A stretch of DNA of 41,426 nt, taken from a virus. The notes under the pieces are model-generated. The model had not been told where the DNA came from, did no database searches, and saw only the letters and a list, made by a program, of their open reading frames with translations. Of the stretch, positions 1-7,961 are shown one piece after another (positions within the stretch are counted from its first letter, which is position 1; every line of letters starts with the position of its first letter). A program made the position numbers and the translations under genes. The stretch is taken from the IMG/VR virus record IMGVR_UViG_3300025096_002119, positions 1-41,426 of that record; one strand, 5' to 3'.

Positions 1-1
1 G

Positions 2-2323
2 CCTGAATTATTTGAATCTGATGTAAATCCTGAAATTAGAGTATTAGTTGATAACTATACAGATTCAGACGAAGTAGCTGAAGGTCATAAAGTAATGATT
101 TTTGATATTGAGGTTGAAGTTACAGACGGATTTCCAGATATAGAAAAGGCTGAAAATAAAATAACATCAATAGCATTCAATGACGCACTTACAGGTAAAT
201 ATTATTGTTATGTTCTTGATGAAGATACAAGATTAATTAATGATTTTGATGAAAGTGTTACAGTAAAAACATTTTCAAATGAATATGATTTATTATATAA
301 GTTTTTTATTAAATATAAAGAGATTGAACCAACTATATTAACAGGTTGGAATGTAGAATTTTTTGATATTACATATTTGTACAATAGAGCACAACAGGTT
401 GTAGGTCAAACAGTAGCTAATTTCTTATCACCGATTGGTATTGTTCAATGGAATGATTATGTTAAAAAGTATAAAATAGCTGGTGTGAGTTGTTTGGATT
501 ATTTGGCTTTATATAAGAGATTTACTTTTAGTGAAAGACCTTCATATAGATTAGACGCAATAAGTGAATATGAGTTAGGTGAAAAGAAAGTTGAATATGA
601 AGGAACACTCAATGATTTATATGAAAATGATTTGAAAAAATTTGTAGAATATAACTTACAAGACGTAAAACTTGTTAAAAAACTTGATGATAAATTAGAT
701 TTTATCGGTATTGCTAAAGGTCTTGCACATTTGGGTCACGTACCTTATGAAAATGTGTTTATGTCTTCACGTTATTTAGAAGGTGCTATTTTAGTATACC
801 TTAGAAAGAATAGTATTGTTGCACCCAATAAACCTAAAAAAGAAGATAGAAGAAAATTAGAGAAATTTGTTGGAGCTTATGTACAAGAACCTCAAAAGGG
901 TAAACACGATTGGGTATATGACTTAGATATTACATCAATGTATCCTTCGTGTATTATGTCGTTAAATATATCACCTGAAACTAAACTTGGTAAAATAGAG
1001 GGTTGGAATCCAGAAGAATTTTTAAGAAAAAATAATAAAAAAACTTATACATTTTCTCATAACAATAAATACCTAGGTAAATATACAGAAAAAGAATTAA
1101 AAAATATGTTAGACAATGAAAATATAGGTATTGCTACAAATGGTGTAATATATAGAACTGATAAAGATGGATTATTGCCAGCTTTATTAAGAAAATGGTT
1201 TGATGAACGAGTTGAATATAGAAAGTTATCAAGAAAGTTTTACGAGGCGGGTGATAAAGAAAAATCTGAATATTTTGATAGAAGACAATATCTTCAAAAA
1301 GTTGTTTTGAATAGTTTATATGGTGTATTGGGTTTACCTGTATTTAGGTTTTATGATTTAGATAATGCAGAAGCTGTTACATATACAGGTCAATCTTTGA
1401 TTAAGTTTACTAAGAAGATTGCAAACTATTTTTATAATAAAGAACTTGAAGATACTAAAGACCATTGTATCTACATTGATACAGATTCAGTTTTTTATTC
1501 TGCGTTACCATTAGTAAAAAAGAGGTATTCGGATTTAGATATTAAGAATGTAGATAAAATGTCAAAAGCTATTTTAGAGATAGCAAGTGAAGTACAAGTT
1601 TATTTGAATAAAGGTTATGAGTATTTCGCTAAGAAGTTTTGTAATTTAGATAAACATCGTTTTGATATCAAACAAGAAGTTATTGCTAAGAGTGGTCTAT
1701 TTGTTACTAAAAAAAGATACGGATTGAAGATTATTAATGATAATGGTAAAAAAGTTAATAAGTTAATGGTAAAAGGTTTAGATACAGTCCGTTCAAGTTT
1801 TCCTGTAGCTATGAGAGAAATGTTAAGTAAAGTATTAGAAGATATTTTAATGGATGTTCCGAAAGAAAAGTTAGATGAGTTTATTCTTAATTTTAAAAAT
1901 AGTATGAAACTTAAAGAATTTGATAAAATAGCTATACCTACAAGTGTAAAAGGTATCCGTAAATATAGAAGTAAAGAAGGTAGTATTTTTAAAAGATATA
2001 AATTAGGTACACCAGTACACGTAAAAAGTTCTTTATCTTATAATGATTTTTTAAAATTTAAAAAGATATCGAAAAGATATAAACCGATTTCAAACGGTGA
2101 TAAAATAAAATGGGTTTATTTAAAACAAAATCCTTTAGGTTTAAGTACTATTGCATATAAAGGACACGAAGACCCAATAGAAATATTAAATTTTATTAGA
2201 GAGTATATAGATTATAATAAGATATACAAACAAGCTTTACATAAAAAAATTATGATGTTATACGGAGCTCTACGTTGGGACGAACCAACAGACGCGAGTA
2301 AAACTATAGAAAGATTTTTTTGA
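2..2323 (+). CDS. Family B DNA polymerase (T4 gp43-like), 5' truncated by window edge
   Basis: Replicative DNA polymerase with 3'-5' proofreading. The reading frame is open to the left edge, so the ATG at 95 is internal and the true start lies outside the window; upstream codons read FESDVNPEIRVL, as in T4-like polymerases. Counting from that ATG: Exo I FDIEVEV (3-9), Exo II GWNVEFFD (about 84), Exo III YNLQDVKL, Pol motif A DLDITSMYPS (about 276), motif B KVVLNSLYG (about 402), motif C YIDTDS (about 460), then KKRYG. All catalytic acidic residues are present, so the enzyme looks active. The sliding clamp follows after a 58-base gap. Identification is secure; only the N-terminal part is missing. 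Confidence 0.96.
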   Translation, partial: PELFESDVNPEIRVLVDNYTDSDEVAEGHKVMIFDIEVEVTDGFPDIEKAENKITSIAFNDALTGKYYCYVLDEDTRLINDFDESVTVKTFSNEYDLLYKFFIKYKEIEPTILTGWNVEFFDITYLYNRAQQVVGQTVANFLSPIGIVQWNDYVKKYKIAGVSCLDYLALYKRFTFSERPSYRLDAISEYELGEKKVEYEGTLNDLYENDLKKFVEYNLQDVKLVKKLDDKLDFIGIAKGLAHLGHVPYENVFMSSRYLEGAILVYLRKNSIVAPNKPKKEDRRKLEKFVGAYVQEPQKGKHDWVYDLDITSMYPSCIMSLNISPETKLGKIEGWNPEEFLRKNNKKTYTFSHNNKYLGKYTEKELKNMLDNENIGIATNGVIYRTDKDGLLPALLRKWFDERVEYRKLSRKFYEAGDKEKSEYFDRRQYLQKVVLNSLYGVLGLPVFRFYDLDNAEAVTYTGQSLIKFTKKIANYFYNKELEDTKDHCIYIDTDSVFYSALPLVKKRYSDLDIKNVDKMSKAILEIASEVQVYLNKGYEYFAKKFCNLDKHRFDIKQEVIAKSGLFVTKKRYGLKIINDNGKKVNKLMVKGLDTVRSSFPVAMREMLSKVLEDILMDVPKEKLDEFILNFKNSMKLKEFDKIAIPTSVKGIRKYRSKEGSIFKRYKLGTPVHVKSSLSYNDFLKFKKISKRYKPISNGDKIKWVYLKQNPLGLSTIAYKGHEDPIEILNFIREYIDYNKIYKQALHKKIMMLYGALRWDEPTDASKTIERFF

Positions 2324-2339
2324 TTTTAAGAAAACAAAC

Positions 2340-2365
2340 TAATATATATGTATATATAGTTATAA
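2340..2365 (+). promoter_or_regulatory. AT-only repeat motif before the clamp gene
   Basis: The gap between polymerase and clamp holds TAATATATATGTATATATAG, able to form an imperfect AT hairpin, about 20 bases before the AGGAG ribosome site. A closely similar TAATATATAT...GTATATAT element sits before the gene at 7529. Recurrence in two of the few non-coding gaps suggests a phage promoter or RNA element. The assignment is inference; AT-rich sequence makes chance similarity possible. Confidence 0.3.
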
Positions 2366-2381
2366 GTCATTAGGAGTAAAA

Positions 2382-3110
2382 ATGATTAACAAACAACAAT
2401 TAGTTCGTTTCATTAATAAATATTATCTGAGTGGTACAGTTGAATCAGTAGTATTTAATAGTGATACGAGAAATCAACAATTAGGTACACGATTTGTATC
2501 ATCTGATAAAAGTTTATTAGGTGAAGTAAAGATGGATGATTGGCATTATGAAGATGCTGACATCGGTGTATACAATACTGAACAATTACTGAAGTTATTA
2601 GCAGTATTAGATGATAAGATTGAATTTTCTATAAATAAAGCTGGAGATAAATCAATTTCAGTTAAATTATCAGATGCATTGTCTTCTGTTAATTATATAT
2701 TAAGTGATACATCTATCATTAATAAACCACCTCAGTTAAAAAATATACCTGATTTTGAATTAAGTATAAATGTAACACCTCAATTCATTAACAAGTTTAT
2801 TTCTGGTAAATCAGCATTAACTGAAACTGATACGTTTACTGTTATTACAGATGAAACATCAGCTAAATTAGTTATTGGTTATTCACCCATAAATACAAAT
2901 AGAGTAGTTATACCAGTTACTACTACAACATTTGAAAACATAGATAATATTTCTTTTAATGCAGATTTATTCAAAGAAGTATTATATTCAAATAAAGAAT
3001 GTGAAAGTGCTTTACTAGAAGTTAGTAGTGAAGGATTAGCTAAAATTAGTTTTAAAGTAGATAACTTTACGTCTACATACTGGTTAGTAGCAATACAAGA
3101 TGTTGATTAA
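2382..3110 (+). CDS. DNA polymerase sliding clamp (T4 gp45-like)
   Basis: 242 residues, close to T4 gp45 (228). Expected to form the trimeric ring that tethers the polymerase and, in T4-like phages, can link replication to late transcription. Recognition rests on overall sequence character (N-terminal helix MINKQQLVRFINKYY, alternating beta strands, C-terminal TSTYWLVAIQDVD) and on its place between polymerase and clamp loader. Start ATG follows TAGGAG with normal spacing. Its stop overlaps the next start in a TAATG, suggesting translational coupling with the loader. No catalytic motif exists in this family to confirm it, so a little doubt remains. Confidence 0.85.
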   Translation: MINKQQLVRFINKYYLSGTVESVVFNSDTRNQQLGTRFVSSDKSLLGEVKMDDWHYEDADIGVYNTEQLLKLLAVLDDKIEFSINKAGDKSISVKLSDALSSVNYILSDTSIINKPPQLKNIPDFELSINVTPQFINKFISGKSALTETDTFTVITDETSAKLVIGYSPINTNRVVIPVTTTTFENIDNISFNADLFKEVLYSNKECESALLEVSSEGLAKISFKVDNFTSTYWLVAIQDVD

Positions 3111-4024
3111 TGAGTAATACACTTTGGGTAGAAAAATATCGACCTTCAAATCTTGATAGTTATATTGGAAATGAACATTTAAAAAGTAAGATTGAAGTTT
3201 ATTTAGAGAGTGGAGATTTACCGCACCTTTTGTTATTTGGCAAAGCCGGTACAGGTAAGACTACTCTCGCTAAATTGCTTGTCAAGAATATAGAATGTGA
3301 TTATCTATATATTAATGCTTCTGATGAAAACAACGTAGATACTGTTAGAACTAAAGTTAAGAACTTTGCTTCAACTATCGGTTTCAAAGATATGAAGATA
3401 ATTATATTAGATGAGTGTGATTACATCACACCAAATGCTCAAGCTGCACTTCGTAACATAATGGAAACATTCTCGAAACATTGTAGGTTTATTCTAACTT
3501 GTAATTATGTAGAGAGAATTATCGACCCGATACAATCAAGATGCCAATCATTTCAGATTATACCTCCCGATAGAAAACAGGTTGCATATCATATGTCAAG
3601 TATTTTAGAACTTGAAAATATCGACTTTAAAAATGAAGATATTGTTCCTATTGTCAATGGTTGTTATCCTGATATTAGACGTGTTATAAATTCTACACAA
3701 AGACAAGTAGTAAATGGTAAACTTGTAATAGATAAAGATACAGTAATACAGAGTGATTATAAATTACAATTATTAAAAATATTAAAAGAACAAGATAAGA
3801 AAAATGCATTTAAAAATACAAGACAATTATTAGCGGATTCACAAATTACAGATTTTGCTGATTTGTTTCGTTTGTTATATGATGAAGTAGATGGATACGG
3901 AAAAGGACACTTAGCAGAATGTATTTTGATTATCGCAAGATATGAATTATCAGACAGTCAAGTAGTAGATAAAGAAATCAATGCTATGGCTATGATTATA
4001 GAATTACTAGGAGTTATAAAGTAA
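3110..4024 (+). CDS. Clamp loader AAA+ ATPase, large subunit (T4 gp44-like)
   Basis: Loads the sliding clamp onto primer-template junctions using ATP. 304 residues, near the 319 of T4 gp44. Visible: opening EKYRPSNLDSYIGNE typical of RFC/gp44 proteins; Walker A GKAGTGKTT (44-52); Walker B IIILDECDYI with D101 and E102; sensor 1 LTCNY (129-133); arginine-finger SRC motif (143-145). All ATPase residues are intact. The start is in a TAATG overlap with the clamp stop, and the next gene starts in another TAATG overlap. Its usual gp62 partner does not follow directly; two other genes intervene. Confidence 0.95.
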   Translation: MSNTLWVEKYRPSNLDSYIGNEHLKSKIEVYLESGDLPHLLLFGKAGTGKTTLAKLLVKNIECDYLYINASDENNVDTVRTKVKNFASTIGFKDMKIIILDECDYITPNAQAALRNIMETFSKHCRFILTCNYVERIIDPIQSRCQSFQIIPPDRKQVAYHMSSILELENIDFKNEDIVPIVNGCYPDIRRVINSTQRQVVNGKLVIDKDTVIQSDYKLQLLKILKEQDKKNAFKNTRQLLADSQITDFADLFRLLYDEVDGYGKGHLAECILIIARYELSDSQVVDKEINAMAMIIELLGVIK

Positions 4025-4632
4025 TGAATGAAAAATTATGGGGTGAAATTCAAAAAAGAAATACGAAAAAAGCCACCCAGAAAACTGGTGATGAAAAACA
4101 TATATCAGTACACGAAAATAAGATTTATTATTACGCTGGAGTTAACAGAGATAGTGCATCTGAGTTAAATAAAAAGATAGGTGAGATAGAGTCTAAAGGG
4201 TTAACCTTGTGTAATACATTGGACTTAGACCAACCACCAGCATTAAAAATATTTATCAATTCAGGCGGTGGTTCAGTAGTAAGTGGTATTTCATCAATGG
4301 ATACAATACTGAGAACAAAAGTTCCAGTGCATACTTATGTGGATGGATTTGCAGCAAGTGCAGCAACATTCATTTCAGTAGTTGGTAATGTTAGATTTAT
4401 GAGTAGAAATTCTTATATGTTGATTCATCAATTATCTTCTCAATTATGGGGTAAATATTCTGAAATAGAAGATGAAAAAAAGAATTTAGATTTAATGATG
4501 GAAACAATAAAAAACGTGTATAAGAGATATACTAAAGTTCCAACAAAAAAATTAGATGAAATATTAAAACACGATTTATTGTGGGACGCTAAAACGTGTT
4601 TAAAGTATGGATTAATAGATGAAATTATTTAG
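4024..4632 (+). CDS. ClpP-family serine protease (S14-like)
   Basis: 202 residues with the ClpP fold signature. The glycine-rich oxyanion segment reads NSGGGSVVSGIS; the nucleophile is S112 in GFAASAATF, the histidine is H135 in MLIHQLSS, and the acid is D184 in KHDLLWDA. The H-to-D spacing is 49, the same as E. coli ClpP (H122, D171), so the triad looks complete. No signal peptide. Such phage proteins may work with host Clp ATPases or process phage proteins; which applies here is unknown. It sits in a TAATG overlap directly behind the clamp loader, in the middle of the replisome genes rather than near capsid genes, which argues against a prohead protease role. Confidence 0.88.
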   Translation: MNEKLWGEIQKRNTKKATQKTGDEKHISVHENKIYYYAGVNRDSASELNKKIGEIESKGLTLCNTLDLDQPPALKIFINSGGGSVVSGISSMDTILRTKVPVHTYVDGFAASAATFISVVGNVRFMSRNSYMLIHQLSSQLWGKYSEIEDEKKNLDLMMETIKNVYKRYTKVPTKKLDEILKHDLLWDAKTCLKYGLIDEII

Positions 4633-4641
4633 GAGTAAAAA

Positions 4642-4932
4642 ATGACAACAAAACCTATGAAACCTCTAAAGAAACCTCAATCAGCACAAGTTCAAGTTGA
4701 TTTAAGAGATGCAGAAACAATTAAATGTAGTAGTTGTGATAACTACTTATTTATAACTTCATTCATATTAAAAAGATTATCAGCTATAGTATCACCGAGT
4801 GGTCAAGAAGCACTTATTCCAGTACAAGTTTATAGTTGTGGAAATTGTGGTCAAGTTGCTGAAGGATTTTTAGAAGGTAGTGGTTTAGAAGAAGAAAAAA
4901 ATACAGATAGTTTTCCAAGTTTGGATATATGA
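4642..4932 (+). CDS. Small zinc-ribbon protein
   Basis: 96 residues with two CxxC pairs, C29/C32 (CSSC) and C66/C69 (CGNC), separated by a predicted beta-rich stretch: a classic zinc-ribbon layout. The N-terminus is lysine/proline-rich (MTTKPMKPLKKPQ) and the C-terminus acidic, so both ends are probably disordered. RBS TAGGAG precedes the ATG. It lies between the protease and the gp62-like gene, overlapping the latter by ATGA. Zinc ribbons of this size often bind nucleic acid or polymerase partners, but nothing here shows which. Specific function unknown. Confidence 0.75.
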   Translation: MTTKPMKPLKKPQSAQVQVDLRDAETIKCSSCDNYLFITSFILKRLSAIVSPSGQEALIPVQVYSCGNCGQVAEGFLEGSGLEEEKNTDSFPSLDI

Positions 4933-5417
4933 GTGAAAAAAGAAAAAGTCTGTTCGACCACGTAAGACAAATAACAGCGGTTCAAAGTCCTAATTATTGG
5001 GAAGAGATATCAGACGAAGATAAGAAGTCTTGGTCTAATTATATGACACATAGATTTTTATCTATGAAAATGGAATGGGTTGAGTTAGTAAATGAATTAC
5101 AAAAATATAATTTACAACCAAAAGAATTATACAAATTATACACCAATGTATTACCGAAGAGTAAACAATGGTTAAAATATATTAAGAGGAGAAATCAAAT
5201 GGAACATCCAAATTGGTTAATCAATGTAGTAGCAAATCACGAACAAGTTAGTAAAAAAGAAGCATATGATATGATTGAAATGTACTATCTTAGCGAAGGT
5301 GGTATGTTAGAGTTAGGAGAACTTTGTCAGAAATGGGGAGTTGAACCTAAGAAGATAGAAGAGGCTGGTTTAAATGTAATTGGTAGTATAGGTGGATATA
5401 CGGCTGGAAACGGGTAA
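4929..5417 (+). CDS. Probable clamp-loader small subunit (T4 gp62-like)
   Basis: 162 residues, soluble and helical. The pattern YTNVLPKSKQWLKYIK followed by WLINVVANHEQVSKKEAYDMIEM resembles the gp62 stretch that in T4 runs MAAVPRGKRYGKWAK and then a helical segment ending NAINY. N-terminal SLFDHVRQIT is typical of gp62-like proteins of marine T4-like phages as I recall them. Together with gp44 it would form the clamp loader. It starts in an ATGA overlap. The gp44-gp62 pair is normally adjacent but here is split by the protease and zinc-ribbon genes. Assignment is by motif resemblance and context only; a profile search would settle it. Confidence 0.62.
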   Translation: MSEKRKSLFDHVRQITAVQSPNYWEEISDEDKKSWSNYMTHRFLSMKMEWVELVNELQKYNLQPKELYKLYTNVLPKSKQWLKYIKRRNQMEHPNWLINVVANHEQVSKKEAYDMIEMYYLSEGGMLELGELCQKWGVEPKKIEEAGLNVIGSIGGYTAGNG

Positions 5418-5422
5418 AATAG

Positions 5423-5809
5423 ATGAAAGTTATAAAAGATTCTAAGAATATGTCTAAAGTGGCTAAGGCTGAATCTGTTATAGAACAAATGGAACGAGAA
5501 TGGCCTGAAATGACCAATGAGTTTAAGAAGATACAAAAAGAACAATATGAATTGTTTTTACATAAACAACACGATTATGGTCCAGGTAATATTTCAGTCG
5601 GTACACAACTACAAACACCAGAAGAAGTAAAGTTATCACTTACAGGTTTATGGTTCAGAATGAATGATAAGATTCAGAGATTAAAGAATTTGTTAATGAG
5701 TGGACGTGATAACGCAGTAGAAGGTGAAACTGTAGAAGATGCTTATCTTGATGTATCTAACTATGGTATAATGGCAACTGTAGTTAGTCGTGGAAAATGG
5801 GGAAAATGA
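5423..5809 (+). CDS. DUF1599 / Nmad1-type protein (MazG-like helical domain)
   Basis: 128 residues. Visible family features: HKQHDYGPGNIS near 50, then GLWFRMNDKIQRLKNLL, then an acidic segment EDAYLDVSNYGIMA. The H-x2-DYG, R-x2-DK-x-RL and E/D-x3-D-x2-Y pattern fits DUF1599 (nucleotide modification associated domain 1), a helical family related to MazG-type nucleotide pyrophosphohydrolases and often found in phages. A role in nucleotide-pool or modified-base metabolism is known only by family association. It overlaps the next gene by ATGA. There is a 5-base gap to the gp62-like gene, so it is in the same operon. Confidence 0.7.
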   Translation: MKVIKDSKNMSKVAKAESVIEQMEREWPEMTNEFKKIQKEQYELFLHKQHDYGPGNISVGTQLQTPEEVKLSLTGLWFRMNDKIQRLKNLLMSGRDNAVEGETVEDAYLDVSNYGIMATVVSRGKWGK

Positions 5810-6669
5810 AAAGAGTAAGTTATAGTCAATATAATCAATGGGTTACTTGTCCATACAAATGGAAATTAAATTACATTGACGGTTTAGGTGAATATACTGA
5901 TAGTATTCATACTTTATTTGGTACAAGTATGCACGAAGTGTTACAGACATATCTTACTGTAATGTACAATGATACTATTAAAATGGCTGACGCTCTTCCG
6001 TTAGATGAAATGTTGTTACATAGAATGAAAAAAAATTACAATGAAATAATGGAAAAGAACGGTGGTGAAGTTTTTTGTGAACGAGAAGATATGGAAGAGT
6101 TTTATTCACACGGTCTAGCTATTCTTGACTGGTTCAAGAAAAAACGTAATATGTATTTCAGTAAGAAAGGTTATGAGTTAGTTGGCATTGAAGTTCCGAT
6201 AGATTATACAATGAATGCTGGTTTACAGTTTGTTGGATATATTGATGTACTTTTATATGATGTTAGAAGAGATAGATATAAAATCATAGATATTAAGACT
6301 TCTACGATGGGTTGGAATAAGTGGATGAAAGCAGATAAGAATAAAACAGACCAGTTATTATTATACAAATACTTTTATGGTGCACAACACGATATTCCAG
6401 TAGATAAAATTGATGTAGAATATTTTATTGTAAAACGTAAACTATATGAGAAAGTAGATTTTCCTCAAAGAAGAGTCCAAACATTTCAACCAGCAAGTGG
6501 TACACCAAGTATAAATAAACTTATGAATAACTTAAATCAATTTATAGATGAATCTTTTATTGACGGAGAATATAACTTAGAACATAATTATATTAAACAA
6601 CCATCTAAGAAAAATTGTAGGTTTTGTGAATTTAATCAAACAGAACATTGTGATGTAGGAGTCAAATAA
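5806..6669 (+). CDS. Cas4/RecB-like PD-(D/E)XK nuclease with Fe-S cysteines
   Basis: About 287 residues. Nuclease motifs in order: H43 in LFGTSMHEVLQ, acidic D in GYIDVLL, and D-x-K in IIDIKTS, preceded by the strand VGIEVPIDYT. One cysteine near the N-terminus (C15 in VTCPYKWK) plus three near the C-terminus (C271, C274, C282 in CRFCEFNQTEHC) match the iron-sulfur clasp of Cas4 and AddB nucleases. Likely a DNA end-processing exonuclease for recombination or replication. Start chosen at 5806 because of the ATGA overlap; an in-frame ATG at 5797 adds three residues. No Cas genes are nearby, so a CRISPR role is not implied. Confidence 0.85.
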   Translation: MKRVSYSQYNQWVTCPYKWKLNYIDGLGEYTDSIHTLFGTSMHEVLQTYLTVMYNDTIKMADALPLDEMLLHRMKKNYNEIMEKNGGEVFCEREDMEEFYSHGLAILDWFKKKRNMYFSKKGYELVGIEVPIDYTMNAGLQFVGYIDVLLYDVRRDRYKIIDIKTSTMGWNKWMKADKNKTDQLLLYKYFYGAQHDIPVDKIDVEYFIVKRKLYEKVDFPQRRVQTFQPASGTPSINKLMNNLNQFIDESFIDGEYNLEHNYIKQPSKKNCRFCEFNQTEHCDVGVK

Positions 6670-7094
6670 TGTTATCTAAAGTAAGCTTAAGACTAAAATT
6701 ATCAGATTTTATTGATACTGATATAGAAGAAGAAGTTATAAGTAAAATTAATAAAACAAACTATGATTTAAACATTGTTATATTGTTATATTTGTGGTAT
6801 GATGAGGGTGAAATAGACAGTAAAACTTTAAAAAAGTTTTTAATGCGATGGGAAGACGTGTTACAATTTAAAACAGTAATAAAACAGGGTAGTAAAATGA
6901 GACCAAATGAATTTGTATTTTGGGATATTAAACCTGAAAATGTAGAATCAAATGATTGGTCTAGGTTTACTTGCAGTTATTATGACAAAAAAAATATATT
7001 AAAGGGTCTTGATAAATTTTATGAATATACAAAATTTATTACAACAGAAACAAAACCAGTTAAGAAGCAGAAAAGAAACGATTACGAGGATTAA
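6669..7094 (+). CDS. Hypothetical protein, replication region
   Basis: 141 residues, no family recognised. No signal peptide or membrane segment. The first half is helical and acidic (SDFIDTDIEEEV), the middle has an aromatic stretch FVFWDIKPENV, and the end is lysine-rich (KPVKKQKRNDYED). It starts in a TAATG overlap with the nuclease stop, so the two are probably translated together and may act in the same process. Base composition and codon use resemble the neighbours. Confidence 0.6.
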   Translation: MLSKVSLRLKLSDFIDTDIEEEVISKINKTNYDLNIVILLYLWYDEGEIDSKTLKKFLMRWEDVLQFKTVIKQGSKMRPNEFVFWDIKPENVESNDWSRFTCSYYDKKNILKGLDKFYEYTKFITTETKPVKKQKRNDYED

Positions 7095-7491
7095 AATCGG
7101 TATCGTTGGTAGTAGAGCTTATACTAACAAAAAAAGAATAAAAGATTTATTATTTGAAATAAGAGATAAATATGGTGATGGAGTAGAAATAGTAAGTGGA
7201 GGTCAACGAGATGGAGCAGATGGACACGCTAAGAAGTTTGCATTAGAATTAGATATGAACTACGTAGAATTTCCACCGGCTCATTATAGTTGGAACATGC
7301 ATTGTAAATTACCAGCTACAAAATACAGTAAACCGTACTATGTAACAAATTACTTTAAAAGAAACAAACAAATAGCTGAATATAGTGATATAATAGTAGC
7401 CTTTATACCAGATGGAGTTGAATCAAAGGGTACTATGAATACAGTTAATTATGCAACTGAAAGAAATAAATTAGTAAAAATATTAGATTAA
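7021..7491 (+). CDS. SLOG-superfamily (YspA/DprA-like) nucleotide-binding protein
   Basis: The core begins IKIGIVGSRAYTNK and continues with IVSGGQRDGADGHAKKFA and YVEFPPAHYS: the Rossmann-like GSR, SGG and GAD elements of YspA/DUF2493 and related SLOG proteins, which are proposed to bind nucleotides or nucleotide-derived ligands. The start is uncertain. The ATG at 7021 gives a glutamine-rich leader overlapping the previous gene by 74 bases with no good RBS. The family homology starts at codon 7090, an ATT three bases behind ACGAGG (7084-7089 region), so a rare ATT start giving about 133 residues is possible. Function in the phage unknown. Confidence 0.75.
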   Translation: MNIQNLLQQKQNQLRSRKETITRIKIGIVGSRAYTNKKRIKDLLFEIRDKYGDGVEIVSGGQRDGADGHAKKFALELDMNYVEFPPAHYSWNMHCKLPATKYSKPYYVTNYFKRNKQIAEYSDIIVAFIPDGVESKGTMNTVNYATERNKLVKILD

Positions 7492-7516
7492 TATATATTT
7501 ATATATGTATATATTA
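7489..7516 (+). promoter_or_regulatory. AT-only hairpin / promoter-like element
   Basis: TAATATATA (7489-7497) is the exact inverted complement of TATATATTA (7508-7516), giving a 9-bp hairpin with a 10-base loop that starts in the previous stop codon. Its sequence resembles the element at 2340. It lies directly before an ACGAGG ribosome site. It could be a promoter region or an mRNA-stability hairpin; the sequence does not distinguish. Confidence 0.35.
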
Positions 7517-7528
7517 ACGAGGTTTTAT

Positions 7529-7720
7529 ATGGAATATAAATTAACATCTGTAAAGGTTTTAAGAGACCTATACAAGAAATTTAAAAGTTGTAATTTAGAT
7601 GATGAATTTACATTACAAAAATTAGTAAACCGTTCAATGGATTTATACATATTGGACGCTAAATTTAAAACTCAAATTAAAGAATGGAAAAACTTGAAAC
7701 CAAGTGGGAGTAGATTATGA
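7529..7720 (+). CDS. Small protein with ribbon-helix-helix-like pattern
   Basis: 63 residues from the ATG at 7529, chosen over an upstream in-frame ATG (7505) because ACGAGG lies 6 bases before it. One beta strand (YKLTSVKVL) is followed by two helices (LRDLYKKFKSC and TLQKLVNRSMDLYI), the order found in ribbon-helix-helix DNA-binding proteins. If so it would act as a dimeric transcription regulator. This is pattern-based only. Overlaps the next gene by ATGA. Confidence 0.5.
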   Translation: MEYKLTSVKVLRDLYKKFKSCNLDDEFTLQKLVNRSMDLYILDAKFKTQIKEWKNLKPSGSRL

Positions 7721-7953
7721 ATTTAAGGAATGACTTATTAAAAGCTAGTAAAAAACATTTTGAGGCTCATATTGAAAAACATAGAATTAACATTGAAAAT
7801 ATGTTAAACAATACAGTAGGTGTCGGAGACCACCCTGATGTGATGGACAGTATAGAAAAAGAACTTGAAGTTATGTCAGTTTATGCTGACAAGTTAGAAA
7901 TGTTAGATTATTTTGATATATCTTTAAATGATAAAAAATTATTAAACGGTTAG
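7717..7953 (+). CDS. Small conserved-type phage protein, helical
   Basis: 78 residues, probably two or three amphipathic helices with no membrane segment. The segment GVGDHPDVMDSIEKELE followed by YADKLEML resembles small hypothetical proteins common in marine T4-like phages (recollection, not a search). It starts in an ATGA overlap with the preceding gene and ends 8 bases before the first glycosyltransferase, marking the end of the replication region. Function unknown. Confidence 0.6.
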   Translation: MNLRNDLLKASKKHFEAHIEKHRINIENMLNNTVGVGDHPDVMDSIEKELEVMSVYADKLEMLDYFDISLNDKKLLNG

Positions 7954-7961
7954 AGGTTATA

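Noticed and set aside
4024-4632. ClpP-like gene as a prohead protease
   Set aside because: It is embedded in replisome genes, with no capsid or portal gene in the window.
5327-5545. Minus-strand open frames (also for example 9649-9888, 15338-15619, 29777-30040)
   Set aside because: They lie wholly opposite well-supported plus-strand genes, lack ribosome sites and have composition expected from reverse reading of AT-rich code.
5806-6669. CRISPR-Cas association of the Cas4-like nuclease
   Set aside because: No repeats, Cas1, Cas2 or effector genes are present; stand-alone Cas4-like nucleases are common in phages.
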